Positions 31,198 through 39,960 of a stretch of 64,000 nt of DNA are shown piece after piece; position 1 is the first letter of the stretch, and each line of letters begins with the position of its first letter. The DNA lies in contig NZ_BDMM01000004.1 in the NCBI RefSeq assembly GCF_002157625.1, positions 124,001 through 188,000 on the forward strand, in the 5' to 3' direction. Position numbers and translations under genes: made by a program. Under the pieces are notes generated by a model. That model was not told the DNA's origin and searched no databases. It saw only the letters and a program-made list of their open reading frames with translations. Source of the stretch: Brevundimonas sp. SH203. GTDB taxonomy: Bacteria; Pseudomonadota; Alphaproteobacteria; Caulobacterales; Caulobacteraceae.

Positions 31198-33243
31198 ATG
31201 GCTGACATCTCCTCCTTCCACTCCCCCAAGACGCACGGTTTCGTGCGCGTGGCGGCGGCGACGCCGGTGGTCCATGTCGGCGATCCGAAAGCCAATGCGG
31301 GCGAGCATCTGACGCTGATCCGTCAGGCGGGCGAACAGGGGGCGGACCTGATGGTCTTTCCCGAACTGTCGCTATCGGCCTACGCCATCGACGACCTGCA
31401 TATGCAGGCGGCCCTGCTGGACGAGGTGGAGCGGCAGATCGCGGTTGTGGCCGAGGCGACGGCGGACGCCGATCTGATCGCCGTGATCGGGGCGCCGATC
31501 CGCAGCGGCGACGCCCTGTTCAACTGCGCCGTGGTGATGGGCGGGGGCGAGGTGCTGGGCGTGGTTCCCAAGACCTATCTGCCCAACTACCGCGAATATT
31601 ACGAGAAACGCTGGTTCGCCCCGGCGACGGCGCGAACCGAGGACGTGATCCGGCTGAACGGCGAGACGGTGGATTTCGCGCCGGGCCTGATCTTCGAGGC
31701 GGCGAACCGGCCGGGCTTCGTCTTCGCGGTCGAAATCTGCGAGGACTATTGGGCGCCCCTGCCGCCCTCGACGCGCGCGGCGCTGGCGGGGGCGCGCATC
31801 CTGCTGAATCTGTCGGCGTCCAACATCGTCATCGGCAAGGCGGACGAGCGGGCGATGCTGAGCGCCAGCCATTCGGCGCGCACCCTGTCGGCCTATGTCT
31901 TCGCCGCCTCGGGCTGGGGCGAATCGACCACCGACCTGGCCTGGGACGGTCAGGCGACGATCCATGAACTAGGGTCCAAGCTGGCCGAGGGCGAGCGGTT
32001 CGCGCTGGACAGCCATCTGACGATCGCCGACGTGGACGTGGACCGGATCGGGCTGGACCGCCTGCGGAACGGCACCTTTTCCGAATGCGCCCGGAACGAA
32101 GGCGAGGCGGCGACCGTCGTGCCCTTCCTGGCGCGCGAGGACCATGAGGTCAGCGAACTGATCCGGCCGCTGGACCGGTTCCCCTTCGTGCCCGACGACG
32201 CCGGACGGCTGGACCAGGACTGCTACGAAGCCTTCAACATCCAGGTGCAGGGCCTGATGCGCCGGATGACGGCGACGGGGGCCAGGTCGCTGGTGATCGG
32301 GGTGTCCGGCGGGCTGGATTCGACCCAGGCCCTGCTGGTCGCCTGCCGCGCCTTCGACCGGCTGGACCTGCCTCGGACAAGCATCCTGGCCTATACGATG
32401 CCGGGGTTCGCAACCTCTGACGGGACGAAATCCAACGCCTGGGCCCTGATGAACGCGCTGGGCGTGACGGGCGCCGAGATCGACATTCGCCCCGCCGCCG
32501 AACAGATGTTCAAGGACATCGGCCACCCCTATGCCGAGGGTCGGCCGGTCCACGACATCACCTTCGAGAATGTGCAGGCGGGCCTGAGGACCGACTATCT
32601 GTTCCGGCTGGCCAACCAGCACAAGGCGTTTGTGCTGGGGACCGGCGACCTGTCGGAACTGGCGCTGGGCTGGGCCACATACGGCGTCGGCGACCATATG
32701 AGCCACTACAACGTCAACGGCGGGGTGGCGAAGACGCTGATCCGGCACCTGATCCGCTGGGTGGCGGCAGGCGACCTGATCGGCGGCGAGGCGCGCGAGA
32801 CCCTGCACGCCATTCTGGACACCGAGATTTCGCCTGAACTGGTCCCCGCCAAGGACGGCGTGATCCAGTCGACGGAGGGGACGGTCGGCCCCTATGCGTT
32901 GAACGACTTCTTCCTGTTCTACATCAGCCGGTTCGGCATGGCGCCGTCCAAGGTCGCCTTCCTGGCGCATCAGGCCTGGGGCGACCGGACCATGGGCGAA
33001 TGGCCCGCCAATACGCCCGAGGACGAAAAGGTCGAATACGATCTGGCCACCATCAAGGGCTGGCTGAGAAAGTTCCTGATCCGCTTCTTCCAGACGGCCC
33101 AGTTCAAACGCTCGGCCCTGCCGAACGGACCCAAGGTCGTGACGGGCGGTTCGCTGTCGCCGCGCGGCGACTGGCGCGCGCCGTCTGACGGATCGGCGCG
33201 GGTGTGGCTGGACGAACTGGACGCGAACGTGCCGGACGCCTGA
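31198..33243 (+). CDS. nadE: glutamine-dependent NAD(+) synthetase
   Basis: 681-residue two-domain enzyme. The N-terminal nitrilase-like glutaminase (about 1-290) has Glu in VFPELSLSAY, Lys in VPKTYLPNYREYYEKRWF and nucleophile Cys in FAVEICEDYW. The C-terminal synthetase has the PP-loop GVSGGLDSTQALL and LGTGDLSELALGW. It amidates nicotinate adenine dinucleotide to NAD in the last step of NAD synthesis. NadD, which acts just before, is encoded at 57.9 kb, and NudC at 5.3 kb degrades the product. Confidence 0.97.
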   Translation: MADISSFHSPKTHGFVRVAAATPVVHVGDPKANAGEHLTLIRQAGEQGADLMVFPELSLSAYAIDDLHMQAALLDEVERQIAVVAEATADADLIAVIGAPIRSGDALFNCAVVMGGGEVLGVVPKTYLPNYREYYEKRWFAPATARTEDVIRLNGETVDFAPGLIFEAANRPGFVFAVEICEDYWAPLPPSTRAALAGARILLNLSASNIVIGKADERAMLSASHSARTLSAYVFAASGWGESTTDLAWDGQATIHELGSKLAEGERFALDSHLTIADVDVDRIGLDRLRNGTFSECARNEGEAATVVPFLAREDHEVSELIRPLDRFPFVPDDAGRLDQDCYEAFNIQVQGLMRRMTATGARSLVIGVSGGLDSTQALLVACRAFDRLDLPRTSILAYTMPGFATSDGTKSNAWALMNALGVTGAEIDIRPAAEQMFKDIGHPYAEGRPVHDITFENVQAGLRTDYLFRLANQHKAFVLGTGDLSELALGWATYGVGDHMSHYNVNGGVAKTLIRHLIRWVAAGDLIGGEARETLHAILDTEISPELVPAKDGVIQSTEGTVGPYALNDFFLFYISRFGMAPSKVAFLAHQAWGDRTMGEWPANTPEDEKVEYDLATIKGWLRKFLIRFFQTAQFKRSALPNGPKVVTGGSLSPRGDWRAPSDGSARVWLDELDANVPDA

Positions 33244-33302
33244 GGGCAAATCCCGCACCTGACGTATGGATATTCGAACCGCCCGGCGCTAGAAGCTTGG
33301 CC

Positions 33303-33527
33303 ATGACCGAAGACGTGACCAAAGACTCCAACGGCAACATCCTGGCCGACGGCGACAGCGTGACCCTGATCAAGGACCTGAAGGTCAAGGGATCGGGCGG
33401 CGTGACGCTGAAGCGCGGCACGATGGTCAAGAACATCCGCCTGACCGGCGACCCCGACGAGATCGAGGCCAATGTGGAGAAGGTGCGCGGCCTGGTCCTG
33501 CGGACCGAGTTCGTCAAGAAGGCGTAA
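33303..33527 (+). CDS. PhnA/YjdM-like small protein (C-terminal domain only)
   Basis: 74 residues matching the C-terminal SH3-like domain of the PhnA/YjdM family: VTKDSNGNILADGDSVTLIKDLKVKG ... LKRGTMVKNIRLTGD ... GLVLRTEFVKKA. The N-terminal zinc ribbon of the E. coli protein is absent, a form common in alphaproteobacteria. Despite the old name, the family is not clearly involved in phosphonate use. The phnCDE genes lie 6.5 kb away and not in the same operon. Confidence 0.88.
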   Translation: MTEDVTKDSNGNILADGDSVTLIKDLKVKGSGGVTLKRGTMVKNIRLTGDPDEIEANVEKVRGLVLRTEFVKKA

Positions 33528-33569
33528 GGCCCCTTTTCATCCGGGGACGCAACCGCCATCTAGCGGCCT

Positions 33570-34688
33570 ATGACCGACACCCTCGCCGCCCCCGCCTCGA
33601 CCGCCGCCACGAATGGCAATATCCCCGTCACCGTCCTGACCGGCTATCTCGGCGCGGGCAAGACGACGCTGCTGAACCGCATCCTGACCGAGGACCACGG
33701 CAAGCGTTATGCGGTGATCGTCAACGAGTTCGGCGAGATCGGCATCGACAACGACCTGGTGGTCGGCGCCGACGAGGACGTGTTCGAGATGAACAACGGC
33801 TGCGTCTGCTGCACGGTGCGCGGCGACCTGATCCGCGTGGTCGCCGGCCTGATGAAGCGCCAGCGTCCCGGAAAGCCCGCCTTCGACGCCATCATCGTGG
33901 AAACGACGGGCCTGGCCGACCCCGGTCCGGTGGCCCAGACCTTCTTCGTGGACGAGGACGTCAAGGCCAAGACCCAGCTGGATAGCGTCACGACCCTGGT
34001 CGACGCCAAACACGTTATGGCGCGGCTGGACGACTCCAAGGAAGCGCGCGAGCAGGTGGCCTTCGCCGACCGGATCATTCTGAACAAGGTCGATCTGGCG
34101 ACGGCGGACGAACTGGATGCGGTCGAGGCGCGTCTGCGGGCGCTGAACCCGCTGGCCCCCATCGTGCGGGCCGAACGGTCGAACGTGCCGCTGGATCAGG
34201 TGCTGGGCCTGGGGGCCTTCGATCTGGAGCGCATTCTCGAGGTCAAGCCGGACTTCGTGAACCCGCCGCACGGCGCGGACGGCCATGTGCATGACGAACA
34301 TTGCGGCCACGATCACCACGATCACGATCATGGTCATGATCACCATCACCACGACCATTCGCATGGCGCGCGCGGTCACGCACATCAGGACGACATCAAG
34401 GGCATCTCCCTGTCGCTGGACCGGCCGCTGGACGGCGCGAAATTCACCGCCTGGCTGGATCGGCTGCTGGGCGAGCAGGGCCAGAACATCCTGCGGGCCA
34501 AGGGCATCATCGACGTGAAGGGCGAGAACCGCCGCCTGGTCTTCCAGGCCGTGCACATGATCCTGGAAGGCGACCTGCAACGCGAATGGGGCGTCGCCGA
34601 ACGCCGCTGGAGCCGCGCCGTCTTCATCGGCCGTGATCTGGACGAGGCCGCGTTGAAGGCCGGGTTCGAGGCGTGCGCGGCCGCGTAA
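33570..34688 (+). CDS. COG0523/CobW-type metal-transfer GTPase
   Basis: 372-residue G3E GTPase with Walker [13 protein letters not shown], the metal-binding GCVCC motif within [21 protein letters not shown] (Walker B region) and NKVDL. Between the two domains is a His/Asp-rich stretch (about residues 238-272, with many HDH and HHHDH units), typical of zinc-handling members. The CobW C-terminal domain follows. A Zur-type regulator at 59.6 kb suggests a zinc link, but no Zur box was identified here. Metal target unknown. Confidence 0.93.
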   Translation: MTDTLAAPASTAATNGNIPVTVLTGYLGAGKTTLLNRILTEDHGKRYAVIVNEFGEIGIDNDLVVGADEDVFEMNNGCVCCTVRGDLIRVVAGLMKRQRPGKPAFDAIIVETTGLADPGPVAQTFFVDEDVKAKTQLDSVTTLVDAKHVMARLDDSKEAREQVAFADRIILNKVDLATADELDAVEARLRALNPLAPIVRAERSNVPLDQVLGLGAFDLERILEVKPDFVNPPHGADGHVHDEHCGHDHHDHDHGHDHHHHDHSHGARGHAHQDDIKGISLSLDRPLDGAKFTAWLDRLLGEQGQNILRAKGIIDVKGENRRLVFQAVHMILEGDLQREWGVAERRWSRAVFIGRDLDEAALKAGFEACAAA

Positions 34689-34749
34689 AGTTCTTGCTTT
34701 GTTCTGATTCGTACACAAGAATGCGCTTCTCACTCAAGAGGAGCCGTCC

Positions 34750-35133
34750 ATGCAGCCCTATCTCACTCTCGGCGTGAAGGACGCCGACGCGGCGAACGCC
34801 TTTTACGACGCCGTTCTGGCCACGGTCGGCTGGAGCAGCCATGTCAGTTTTCCGGGATGGCGCGCCTATTCGGCCGGCGGAACCGGCGAAGGGTTCACCG
34901 TCTGGATTTGCCAGCCCTTCGACGGCCAGACGGCGTCGGCGGGGAACGGAACCATGCTGGGACTGCCGGCTGAATCCCGCGAGGCCGTGGAGGCTTTCCA
35001 TGCCGCCGCCCTGGCGCACGGCGGGACGGACGAAGGCGCGCCGGGCCACCGGGCGCACTATGGCCCCGACTGGTTCGCCGCCTACGTCCGCGACCCGTCC
35101 GGCAACAAAATCGGCGCCATCTTCAACGGCTGA
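34750..35133 (+). CDS. VOC (glyoxalase/bleomycin resistance) superfamily protein
   Basis: 127-residue protein with two beta-alpha-beta-beta-beta units of the vicinal-oxygen-chelate fold. LTLGVKDADAANAFYDAVL starts the first unit and AYVRDPSGNKIGAIFNG ends the second. The PSGNKI signature is typical. Enzymatic substrate unknown. It is followed by a palindromic repeat. Confidence 0.9.
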   Translation: MQPYLTLGVKDADAANAFYDAVLATVGWSSHVSFPGWRAYSAGGTGEGFTVWICQPFDGQTASAGNGTMLGLPAESREAVEAFHAAALAHGGTDEGAPGHRAHYGPDWFAAYVRDPSGNKIGAIFNG

Positions 35134-35150
35134 CCGGACGCGACTCCAAT

Positions 35151-35205
35151 CCTTCTCCCCTCGGGGGAGAAGGTGGCTCGCGTAGCGAGACGGATGAGGG
35201 GGCTG
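35151..35205 (+). repeat. two-hairpin palindromic element, left copy beside DUF559 gene
   Basis: CCTTCTCCCC-TC-GGGGGAGAAGG hairpin, then TGG, hairpin CTCGC-GTA-GCGAG, then ACGGATGAGGGGGC. It points towards the DUF559 gene. The second hairpin differs from the right copy at both paired sides, so base pairing is kept while sequence changes. Confidence 0.8.
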
Positions 35206-35215
35206 GTGGATACGG

Positions 35216-35629
35216 ATGTGGCAGACGCCGCCGAGAACCCGACAGTCACGCCGCCTTCGCGCCGACATGACAGGCGCGGAAGCGGTGTTGTGGTCGATGC
35301 TGCGAAACCGACAGCTGGATGGATTGAAGTTCCGACGGCAGGCGCCAGTCGCAGGTGCGATCGCTGACTTCGCCTGTCATGAGATCAGATTGATCATCGA
35401 ACTGGATGGCGGCGTGCATGATCTGCACGAGGCGCGGGACGCCGTTCGGGATGAGCGGCTGCGCTTTGCAGACTATACGGTACTGCGGTTTCGGAACGCG
35501 GAATTTTCGAAGAATCCCGCCGTGGTGACGGAAGCCATACGGCGACATGCGAGGACGCGGACACAGCCCCCTCATCCGACCGGCTCCGCCGGCCACCTTC
35601 TCCCCCAAGGGGAGAAGGGACCGAAATAA
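35216..35629 (+). CDS. DUF559 (Vsr/PD-(D/E)XK-like) protein inside inverted repeats
   Basis: 137 residues. The core (about 19-110) is the DUF559 domain: EAVLWSMLRNRQLDGLKFRRQAPV, IADFACHEIRLIIELDG and VLRFRNAEFSKNPAVV. The ExDG..H residues match the Vsr-like PD-(D/E)XK nuclease fold. The last 20 codons, PPHPTGSAGHLLPQGEKG, are encoded by the right-hand palindromic element, so the repeat was captured into the reading frame. It is flanked by inverted copies of that element. Substrate and role unknown; a nuclease acting on the repeats is only a hypothesis. Confidence 0.85.
   Translation: MWQTPPRTRQSRRLRADMTGAEAVLWSMLRNRQLDGLKFRRQAPVAGAIADFACHEIRLIIELDGGVHDLHEARDAVRDERLRFADYTVLRFRNAEFSKNPAVVTEAIRRHARTRTQPPHPTGSAGHLLPQGEKGPK
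35564..35618 (-). repeat. two-hairpin palindromic element, right copy beside DUF559 gene
   Basis: Reverse complement of the left element: CAGCCCCCTCATCCG, hairpin CCGGC-TCC-GCCGG, then CCACCTTCTCCCC-CAA-GGGGAGAAGG. It overlaps the 3' end of the DUF559 gene. Confidence 0.8.
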
Positions 35630-35631
35630 GC

Positions 35632-36672
35632 TTACTTCCCGAACAGCTTGTTCCAGCGGCGCTTGTCGCGGGCCTTCCAGGCGCCGCGGTGGTAGGCGTC
35701 GGAGCCGATCAGGGGGACGACCGTGGTGGCTTCGGCGAAGACCATCTGTTCGTGGGTGGTCTGGACCTTGCCCCAGGAGGCGGCCTCTTTCAGCGTCGAG
35801 GACGAGCAGGCGCCGTCTCGGACGTCGGCGACGGTGATCTGGACCGCATAGCGGTGCATCTCGGCCTCGACGCCCAGGATTTCGGCGCAGACGACCGTGT
35901 CCTGGGCGAAGTTCTTGGGCACGCCGCCGCCGACCATGAACAGGCCGGTGACGCCGGCGGCGATCTTGATGTCGGTCAGTTCGCGGAAGTCGGCGATGGC
36001 GTCCAGCATCAGATAGGGCTGGCCGGCGGCGGCGCGTTCCTTCTGGTGCTTGACCAGACCGAAACCGGCCGAGGAATCCACGAAGGCCGGGCAGAAGATC
36101 GGCACGCCCTCTTCATAGGCGGTCTGGATCAGCGAGCCGGGCTTTTTCGCATTGCCCTCCGACAGCCACTTGCCCATCTCCCAGATGAACTCGCGGCTGG
36201 AATAGCCGCGCGGCTCCAGACGGTTGGCGATCTCCAGGATGGTGTGGTCGCAGGCCTGGAGTTCTTCCTCGTCGATATAGGTGTCGTAGATCCGGTCGAT
36301 GTAGTTGTCGCGCAGGACGTTGTCGTCCACCTCGCCGGCCGCCTGATAGTGTTTGAAGCCCAGAGCCTCGAAGAAATCCATGTCCACGATGGAGGCGCCG
36401 GTGGCGACCACGGCGTCCACCATGCCGAACTTCACCATGTCGCGATAGACATCCATGCAGCCGCCAGCCGAGGTCGAACCCGCCAGGATCAGCCAGGGCG
36501 AGCAGTCCTTGTCCTCGATCGCCATCGAGAAGATGTCGGCGGCGCGTGCGGTGTCGCGCGACGAGAAGGACATCTTGCGCATCGAGTCGATGATCGGGCG
36601 AGCGTCGAAGCTGGTGATGTCGACGTGCTCGACGACGTTCTGCAGCAGCTGGGCCTTGGTGTTGGTGGTCAT
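35632..36672 (-). CDS. deoxyhypusine synthase-like protein, probable polyamine (homospermidine) synthase
   Basis: 346-residue member of the deoxyhypusine synthase (DHS) family. The catalytic-lysine motif is present: EAASWGKVQTTHEQM matches the DHS segment around the active-site Lys. NAD-site features such as GASIVDMDFFE, AGSTSAGGC and VGGGVPKNFAQD are also visible. Bacteria lack eIF5A, the DHS substrate, so this must use another acceptor; DHS-like bacterial enzymes are reported to make homospermidine from putrescine. The ornithine-decarboxylase-like gene upstream on the same strand could supply putrescine. Confidence 0.9.
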   Translation of the reverse strand: MTTNTKAQLLQNVVEHVDITSFDARPIIDSMRKMSFSSRDTARAADIFSMAIEDKDCSPWLILAGSTSAGGCMDVYRDMVKFGMVDAVVATGASIVDMDFFEALGFKHYQAAGEVDDNVLRDNYIDRIYDTYIDEEELQACDHTILEIANRLEPRGYSSREFIWEMGKWLSEGNAKKPGSLIQTAYEEGVPIFCPAFVDSSAGFGLVKHQKERAAAGQPYLMLDAIADFRELTDIKIAAGVTGLFMVGGGVPKNFAQDTVVCAEILGVEAEMHRYAVQITVADVRDGACSSSTLKEAASWGKVQTTHEQMVFAEATTVVPLIGSDAYHRGAWKARDKRRWNKLFGK

Positions 36673-36681
36673 GGGTGACTC

Positions 36682-37115
36682 GTGAATCGTGAGGCGTGAG
36701 TAGGATAATACGGTCAGGCGTTCTGGCGTTGCTTCAGTCGCGTCGAGAGGGCGGAGAGCATGCGCCCTATGCGCTCCATGTCGGCAAGCAAGGGCTGAAG
36801 TTGGTCAGACGTTAGATAGCCCAGGCGTCCGGCGATGATGAGATGCGTTTCGACCTCGGCGAGCGATCCTCGGACGACGCCGATAAACTGGATGAACTCG
36901 CCCGTTCCCTTTCGACCTGCGCCCTCCGCAATGTTCGCGGCGACGCTGACGCAGGCTCGGCGGACCTGACTGATCAGACCGAACCGTTCGTCGGAAGGCC
37001 ATGACGCAGAACACCGGTAAACGGCTTCGACCCAATCGATCGATAGTTTCCAGACATCGAGATCGCGGTGGGTTCGCAAGTCGCTCATGGTTGCCAATCA
37101 CGACTCACGATTCAC
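36682..37115. repeat. inverted repeats around an inserted four-helix-bundle gene
   Basis: GTGAATCGTGAGGCGTGA at 36682-36699 and the reverse complement of the same 18-mer (17 of 18 matches) at 37098-37115. The arms contain overlapping GTGA/CGTGA units. They bracket a single small gene, as expected for an insertion cassette. Confidence 0.75.
36714..37088 (-). CDS. four-helix-bundle protein (S23/23S rRNA intervening-sequence family)
   Basis: 124 residues from ATG 37086-37088. It starts RTHRDLDVWKLSIDWVEAVY, has FGLISQVRRACVSVAANIAEGAGR in the centre, and helices GEFIQFIGVVRGSLAEVETHL and LLADMERIGRMLSALSTRL. This is the signature of the S23 family of proteins first found inside 23S rRNA intervening sequences and related to the Avd protein of diversity-generating retroelements. 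Biochemical role unknown. It lies between the two polyamine genes, flanked by 18-bp inverted repeats, and looks inserted. Confidence 0.9.
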   Translation of the reverse strand: MSDLRTHRDLDVWKLSIDWVEAVYRCSASWPSDERFGLISQVRRACVSVAANIAEGAGRKGTGEFIQFIGVVRGSLAEVETHLIIAGRLGYLTSDQLQPLLADMERIGRMLSALSTRLKQRQNA

Positions 37116-37137
37116 CTCTCACGATCAGCGTAGCGCC

Positions 37138-38403
37138 CTACTTCCGGCGCGACTTGCGCTGACCGGCCTTACCCTTGGGGCGTGACAGGCGCACGACCTT
37201 GCGGGCGTTCTCTTCCGCCGTGGTGCGCACGGTGGGGATGGAACGCGGCGCCAGGCCATAGAGCGAGGCCATCGGGGCGTCCTCGACCGCGGCGATGTCG
37301 TGTTCGCCATAGCCGTTGAAGCCCGTCGACATGGCCACGCCGTAAGCGCCCAGCATGCCGATCTCGATGAAGTCGCCTTCGCGCACATCGGCCGGCAGCC
37401 AGAAGGGTCCGGGCATATGGTCGATGGAATCGCAGGTCGGGCCGTAGAACTGGAACGCCTTAAGATCGCCCGAAGCCTCCCCGTCCCGGACCAGCTTGGT
37501 CGGGAAGGGCCAGCGCGAGTGGGTCGCGTCGAACAGCGAGCCATACGAGCCGTCGTTCAGATACAGGGCGTCGCCCTTCCTCAGATCGACGCGGGCCAGG
37601 ATCGACGAGCTTTCGGCGACCAGCGCCCGGCCGGGCTCGCACCACAGCTCGGTCGTTTCCGACACCGGCATCTCGTTGAAGCCGCGATGGATGGCGTCGG
37701 CGTATTCGCTCATGTCCGGCGGGACCATGCCCGGATAGACGGACGGGAAGCCGCCGCCGACATCGACGATGTCGACGATCACGCCCGCACGGCTGATCGA
37801 CCGGCCGACCTGGGCCATGGCGGCCTGATAGGCGGTCGGGCGCATGCACTGGCTGCCGACGTGGAAGGAAACGCCCATCAGCCCTTCCCTGACCGCCCGG
37901 CGCGTGGCCAACAGCAGGGCCGGGGCCTGGTCCGACGAGACGCCGAACTTGCCCGACAGGGTGTAGGCCGCGCCGTCGGCCGAGACGGCCATGCGCACGA
38001 TCAGGTTCAGGTCGTCCGCGCCGCCGGTGGCGTCGAGGATCTTGTTCAGCTCTTCCACGCAGTCGAGAGAGAAGGTGCGGACGCCGTGGTCGAAATAGGC
38101 TTTTGTGATCGCAGACCGGCTCTTGACCGGGTGCATGAAGGCCAGACGCACGTCCTCGCTGACCGAACGGACCAGTTCGATCTCGGCGATGGACGCCACG
38201 TCGAAGGCGCGAACGCCGGCCTCGATCAGGGTCTCGACGACCCACCGCGACGGGTTCGCCTTCACCGCATAGAAGACGTCGGCCTTTAGATTATCCTGGA
38301 ACCAGCGCGCCGCTACGGAAACCGAACGCGGCCGCACGAGGGCGACGGGACGTTCAGGAGGCCGCTCACGGACCAGGTCCAGGGGAAGCTGGTACGTGCG
38401 CAA
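37138..38403 (-). CDS. type III PLP-dependent decarboxylase (ornithine decarboxylase-like)
   Basis: 421-residue alanine-racemase-fold enzyme. The PLP Lys is in VFYAVKANP, with HVGSQC, VDVGGGFPSVYPG, EPGRALVAES and the active-site Cys motif GPTCDSIDHM. The family decarboxylates ornithine (or lysine/diaminopimelate) to putrescine (or cadaverine). It begins at a TTG codon preceded by AGGGGG. A basic tail (RPKGKAGQRKSRRK) ends the protein. It is upstream of the DHS-like gene on the same strand, separated now by the inserted four-helix-bundle cassette. Confidence 0.93.
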   Translation of the reverse strand: MRTYQLPLDLVRERPPERPVALVRPRSVSVAARWFQDNLKADVFYAVKANPSRWVVETLIEAGVRAFDVASIAEIELVRSVSEDVRLAFMHPVKSRSAITKAYFDHGVRTFSLDCVEELNKILDATGGADDLNLIVRMAVSADGAAYTLSGKFGVSSDQAPALLLATRRAVREGLMGVSFHVGSQCMRPTAYQAAMAQVGRSISRAGVIVDIVDVGGGFPSVYPGMVPPDMSEYADAIHRGFNEMPVSETTELWCEPGRALVAESSSILARVDLRKGDALYLNDGSYGSLFDATHSRWPFPTKLVRDGEASGDLKAFQFYGPTCDSIDHMPGPFWLPADVREGDFIEIGMLGAYGVAMSTGFNGYGEHDIAAVEDAPMASLYGLAPRSIPTVRTTAEENARKVVRLSRPKGKAGQRKSRRK

Positions 38404-38558
38404 TTCACGTAACCCCCTGATAATTGTTAACCCAGACCGGCGTTAGCAGCGCGTAACGGTTAGACCTACGGGGTCCGCCGGAGAGCGCGATATGGGGGCT
38501 GTGGACTGTCATGTAAAGCGGTAATTTCATGGCGGGGCCTGGGTTTGGTCCGGGCTAG

Positions 38559-38569
38559 ACCGTCACAAA
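38559..38569 (+). promoter_or_regulatory. ACCGTCACAAA motif, possible PhoB-type half-box
   Basis: The 11-mer ACCGTCACAAA occurs here, 77 bases upstream of the DUF2254 gene, and again at 42625-42635, 47 bases upstream of the PstS-like gene. It resembles the first half of a PhoB box (CTGTCATAAAT), but the second half-site spacing is imperfect in both places. Confidence 0.25.
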
Positions 38570-38645
38570 TGTCCGTTCACCCCCGGAATGGCGCCCGGAC
38601 GGCAACCTTGGCCTTTGGCTGTCGTTCAGACGTCGGGAGGCGTGA

Positions 38646-39869
38646 ATGAATCGCTGGATATTCCTGTTTCGGCGCATGTCGCGACAGCTGTGGTGGCGGG
38701 CCAGCCTCTATGCTGCGCTCGGCGTGGTCGCCGCCCTGGCCGGGGCCTGGGGCGCGCCTTTCGCGCCGCCGGTGCTGGCGGAACGGTTCGGCGGCGATTC
38801 CGTCGAGGCGGTGCTGACTATCCTGGCGTCCAGCCTGCTGGCCGTGGCCACCTTTTCGCTGGGGGCCATGGTCACAGCCTACACCAGCGTCTCCAGCGCA
38901 GCGACGCCCCGGGCCGCCGCCCTGATCACTGGCGACGAAAGCACCCAGAAGGCGCTGGCCACCTTCGTCGGCGCCTTCCTCTACGCCATCGTCGGGGTCA
39001 CGGCGATCAATGCCCAATATTACGGGCCGGGCGGCCGGGCGATCATCTTCCTGTTCAGCCTGGTCGTGGTCGCCCTGGTGGCCTTTCGCCTGCTGACCTG
39101 GGTCAGCCGCCTGACGCGGCTGGCGCGCCTCAGCCACACGGTCGAACGGGTCGAGGCCGAGGCCCTGATCGCCCTGACGGCCGAGGCGCGACGACCGCGC
39201 ATCGGGGCCGCGTCCGGCGTGCTGGATCGGGGGCCGGTCGTCGCGGCCCCGCAGACAGGCTATGTGCTGAACGTGGACGTCCAGCGCCTGCAGGCGGCGG
39301 CCGAGCGGGCCGACGGGCGCGTTCAGGTGATCGCCCGGCCCGGCGCCTTCGTCATGCGCGGGGAGCCGCTGGCGCGGCTGAGCGGCGACGCCGTGGACGC
39401 GGACGCGGTGCAGACCGCCTTCGCCCTGGGCCGCGAACGGTCGTTCGATCAGGACCCGCGTTACGGCCTGATCGTATTGGGCGAGATCGCGGACAAGGCC
39501 CTGTCGGCCGCCGTCAACGACATCGGCACCGTGGTCGGGGTGATCGGCTCGGGGGTGCGGCTTCTGGACCTGTGGGCCGACACCACGCCTGACGAGCGGG
39601 CGCCCTGCGACCGCGTGCTGGCCGAACCCTTGTCGGCGGACGATCTGCTGGACGACATCTTCGGCCCCGTGGTGCGTCACGGCGCACACGACCTGACCAG
39701 CGCGGTTCGGCTGCGAAAGGCGCTGACCTCCCTGTCCGCTCACCCGATCCTGGCGGACGCCGCGCGGGCCATGGACGCGCGGCTGATGCAGGATGCGGAC
39801 TTCGCCAACGTCGCGGACGTCGAACGCCTGCGGCGCTGCGGCGGCGAGGAGCGGACAAGCGCAGGCTAG
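38646..39869 (+). CDS. DUF2254 family membrane protein
   Basis: 407 residues with four N-terminal transmembrane helices (about residues 15-150; AILASSLLAVATFSLGAMVTAYTSVSSAATPRAA contains a family motif) and a soluble C-terminal half with GYVLNVDVQRLQAAAE and DEDPRYGLIVLGEIADKALSAAVNDIGT-type sequence. DUF2254 proteins are widespread predicted inner-membrane proteins with no settled function. The gene is upstream of, and in the same direction as, phnCDE. Confidence 0.9.
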   Translation: MNRWIFLFRRMSRQLWWRASLYAALGVVAALAGAWGAPFAPPVLAERFGGDSVEAVLTILASSLLAVATFSLGAMVTAYTSVSSAATPRAAALITGDESTQKALATFVGAFLYAIVGVTAINAQYYGPGGRAIIFLFSLVVVALVAFRLLTWVSRLTRLARLSHTVERVEAEALIALTAEARRPRIGAASGVLDRGPVVAAPQTGYVLNVDVQRLQAAAERADGRVQVIARPGAFVMRGEPLARLSGDAVDADAVQTAFALGRERSFDQDPRYGLIVLGEIADKALSAAVNDIGTVVGVIGSGVRLLDLWADTTPDERAPCDRVLAEPLSADDLLDDIFGPVVRHGAHDLTSAVRLRKALTSLSAHPILADAARAMDARLMQDADFANVADVERLRRCGGEERTSAG

Positions 39870-39960
39870 ACGAAATCCCTCACGCCGTGCGATTAGGACT
39901 TGCCCAAACGCCTTCGTCGCGTCATGCGGCGCCCCTTCGCCACAGCCTCCTAGCGAGTTC

